A DNA stretch of 64,000 bases from Diplonema japonicum (lineage: Eukaryota > Euglenozoa > Diplonemea > Diplonemida > Diplonemidae): positions 355,049 to 419,048 of the forward strand of contig OZ025733.1 of the NCBI GenBank assembly GCA_964019335.1, written 5' to 3'. Below the pieces are notes generated by a model. That model worked only from the letters and a program-made list of their open reading frames with translations, had not been told where the DNA came from and did no database searches. The position numbers were made by a program, and so were the translations under genes. Shown here one piece after another: positions 62,313 to 64,000 of the stretch (positions within the stretch are counted from its first letter, which is position 1; every line of letters begins with the position of its first letter).

Positions 62313-62873
62313 ATGGCAGCCTTTGCGCGGCATCAGGAGACAATGGCGCAAATCGCTAAAGCACAGGAAGAGGGCCTGATACTTAAGGATAAGCAGTACG
62401 CCCCAAGGAAAGCGGTTTTGCAAAACAACTTGTTGTATGGAGATATGGGTGTGAAAGCACTGTGCAAGAGGAACGGGGAAGGGAGTGAGCTGCGAAAGCT
62501 TGGTGTTCAAGGGAACGAGCTGAAAGATGTGCAGAAGGTGCTGTGGCACTACAAGGAGTGGTGCAGTGTGTTGTGTAACTCTAAGAACTCCAGCCAGCTT
62601 ATCAAAGAACTGCGGGACATGCCGTCAACAAAAATAACAGCAGCAGCGAGGGCTGTTTTTGACCTTAATAACATGCCTGAGCCACAGCAGCAAGCACATC
62701 CAGAGACTAACCAGCCAGCACCTGCACCTGTGCCTGTACCTGAACCTCAAGCCGCCCCCGTTGCTGTCCATCAAATTAACTTTGAGGACATTGTAGATGA
62801 GACAGGCGGGGAGTACGACATAGACGACATTGGTGATATGATGGACATGGCAATCGATGCCGATGGATTTTAG
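62313..62873 (+). CDS. Small acidic-tailed protein of unknown function
   Basis: The protein has 186 residues in one exon, following a CTTCGTAAG/ACGCAAG 5' UTR. Residues about 20-110 contain Lys-rich helices (KVLWHYKEWCSVLCNSKN), a Pro-rich spacer (PAPAPVPVPEPQ), and a strongly acidic C-terminus (DETGGEYDIDDIGDMMDMAI). No domain is recognised. Confidence 0.6.
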   Translation: MAAFARHQETMAQIAKAQEEGLILKDKQYAPRKAVLQNNLLYGDMGVKALCKRNGEGSELRKLGVQGNELKDVQKVLWHYKEWCSVLCNSKNSSQLIKELRDMPSTKITAAARAVFDLNNMPEPQQQAHPETNQPAPAPVPVPEPQAAPVAVHQINFEDIVDETGGEYDIDDIGDMMDMAIDADGF

Positions 62874-63302
62874 ATTGTTATTATTATGTATTCTGTTTAA
62901 GACTCGTTTGCGCACAGAGCTTCGTTCTTGATTTACACAGTGTTCAAATATGTAAAGAAGTTGTCCGGGAAGAGGCGTTCATATTTTTTCGTCACGCCTG
63001 TACGAAAAGGCGGCGAAAGTTGAAAGGAGGTTCAAACTGGTTTGGGTGGGGAAGGTGCTGAGCAAGTTCAGGATGGACATGGGCGGCAGGCGCGAGGAGC
63101 TCGTCAGACGAAGTGGTGCGCATTGGAGAACGAGGTCTCGACGAGAAAAGAGGATAGAAGAAAAAAGAAAATAAGGCACCCATCAAGACGCCGTTGCGGC
63201 AACTGAGCACAAGACAGTAGAAGGGGGAGAAGAAAAAAGAAAAAAAAAGTTGTACACTCAAAAAACACGTGGAAATAAATACTAGGTGGCGTTAAGCGTG
63301 CA

Positions 63303-63584
63303 ACGAAGCACGAACTATTTACTTGATGACAGGGGGCGCTCTTCGGCAGTAGCTTCTTCTGCGTTCCGCGTCGTGTCCTTCATGCGTGCGATGTGCAACC
63401 CTAGCCGGGGGGCATCTAGGGTAACCAAGATTCTGCGCTCGTGCAGTTTGCTGCCTGTTCGTCACCCTGAGCATCTGCATTACGTTCTTCCACTCGGGCG
63501 CTACTGGTGATGACCGACGAGGAGGTCAACAGCGAACAACACATCTGATGTACTTCTTATATTTCCATGTTATCCCCACCACCT
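63303..63584 (+). mobile_element. SINE-like dispersed repeat, copy 3
   Basis: It matches copy 2 (29803-30088) in the same orientation, including GTGATGACCGACGAGGAGGT and TTATCCCCACCACCTT. It ends in an AT-rich stretch (AATAAATATAATAG) instead of a clear poly-A. Two small insertions relative to copy 2 are present. Confidence 0.7.
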
Positions 63585-63705
63585 TAATAAATATAATAGC
63601 TATTACTGCCAAGTAATTCTTCGGGCTCTAGATGGTAAAATGCGGAGCCGAGAAGCGGTAAAGTCATTCCTTGGATAAGTAAGTGGTTTTATTTCACGAC
63701 TCCAC

Positions 63706-64000
63706 AACCCGCAAACCCGCAAACCCGCAAACCCGCAAACCCGCAAACCCGCAAACCCGCAAACCCGCAAACCCGCAAACCCGCAAACCCGCAAACCCGC
63801 AAACCCGCAAACCCGCAAACCCGCAAACCCGCAAACCCGCAAACCCGCAAACCCGCAAACCCGCAAACCCGCAAACCCGCAAACCCGCAAACCCGCAAAC
63901 CCGCAAACCCGCAAACCCGCAAACCCGCAAACCCGCAAACCCGCAAACCCGCAAACCCGCAAACCCGCAAACCCGCAAACCCGCAAACCCGCAAACCCGC
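63706..64000. repeat. About 37 tandem copies of the 8-bp unit AACCCGCA, reaching the window edge
   Basis: The units appear identical with no visible interruption over 295 nt. The G-rich strand (TTTGCGGG) is telomere-like in composition, but it points left, into the window, not toward the right edge. The array may be an interstitial satellite, an inverted contig end or a nested element. It translates in one minus frame as repeated RVCGFAGL, which is a by-product. Confidence 0.9.

Larger units (their letters stand above)
62874..64000. other. Repeat-rich end of window
   Basis: Mixed sequence at 62880-63290 has no supported gene. It is followed by the third SINE-like copy (63303-63584), a short stretch resembling the left end of the inverted-repeat element at 26786, and the 8-bp array. 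Confidence 0.55.

Noticed and set aside
63694-63994. Minus-strand frames encoding repeated RVCGFAGL
   Set aside because: They are the direct product of the 8-bp tandem array and have no independent coding evidence.
63706-64000. CRISPR array or right-end telomere
   Set aside because: There are no spacers between units, and the G-rich strand points inward, opposite to a chromosome end at this side.
1-64000. tRNA or rRNA genes
   Set aside because: I looked for B-box-like GGTTCGA motifs with matching stems and conserved rRNA stretches and found none that I could support by eye; a tRNAscan/Infernal run would be decisive.

Overview
The window is nuclear DNA of a flagellated eukaryotic microbe. 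The evidence is an ER-type signal peptide, a syntaxin, a kinesin-3-like motor, a CaMKK-like kinase, CH/EF-hand coiled-coil proteins, and short GT-AG cis-introns mostly beginning GTATG (34-61 nt for most, with longer exceptions of about 70-190 nt). All of the roughly 31 gene models lie on the + strand. Many starts, especially right of 34 kb, sit 1-40 nt after a T/C-rich tract ending in AG. That pattern fits polycistronic transcription with spliced-leader trans-splicing, as in Euglenozoa. Because cis-introns are also present, a diplonemid-like or related euglenozoan is my best guess; no spliced-leader gene or rRNA is in view, so this is inference.

Layout. 1-8.4 kb: the 3' part of a CH/EF-hand-like gene, a Qa-SNARE, a coiled-coil protein, and a four-exon multi-pass membrane glycoprotein preceded by a decayed copy of part of its own 5' end. 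8.4-10.9 kb: homopolymer-rich spacer. 10.9-24.8 kb: a PPR-like protein, a probable PH-like/proline-rich protein, a newly assembled three-exon small gene, an LRR protein, a lysine-rich nuclear-type protein and several orphans. 24.8-31 kb: about 6 kb of gene-poor DNA with a SINE-like repeat, a foldback and a terminal-inverted-repeat element. 31-38.3 kb: kinesin-3-like motor, cytochrome b5/b5-reductase fusion, tandem zinc-finger protein and a CaMKK-like kinase with a C-terminal DPY-30/RIIa-like motif. 39.4-62.9 kb: a compact block with a flavodoxin/rhamnose-mutarotase-like fusion, an M23 peptidase-like protein, a coiled-coil PDZ protein, a 1846-residue fusion of a degenerate argininosuccinate synthase domain with a complete glutamine-dependent carbamoyl-phosphate synthetase, two UNC93-like membrane proteins in tandem, two members of an unrecognised family in tandem, and a full-length paralogue of the first gene. 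62.9-64 kb: another SINE-like copy and about 37 copies of the 8-bp unit AACCCGCA running off the window edge.

The genes do not form one pathway; neighbours were probably co-transcribed by position. The strongest points of novelty are the pseudo-ArgG/CPSase fusion, the flavodoxin/mutarotase fusion, the kinase with the intron-split docking motif, and the tandem membrane-protein and orphan pairs. Single-base phase problems and very long A/T/G/C runs suggest that some homopolymer lengths in the assembly may be wrong.
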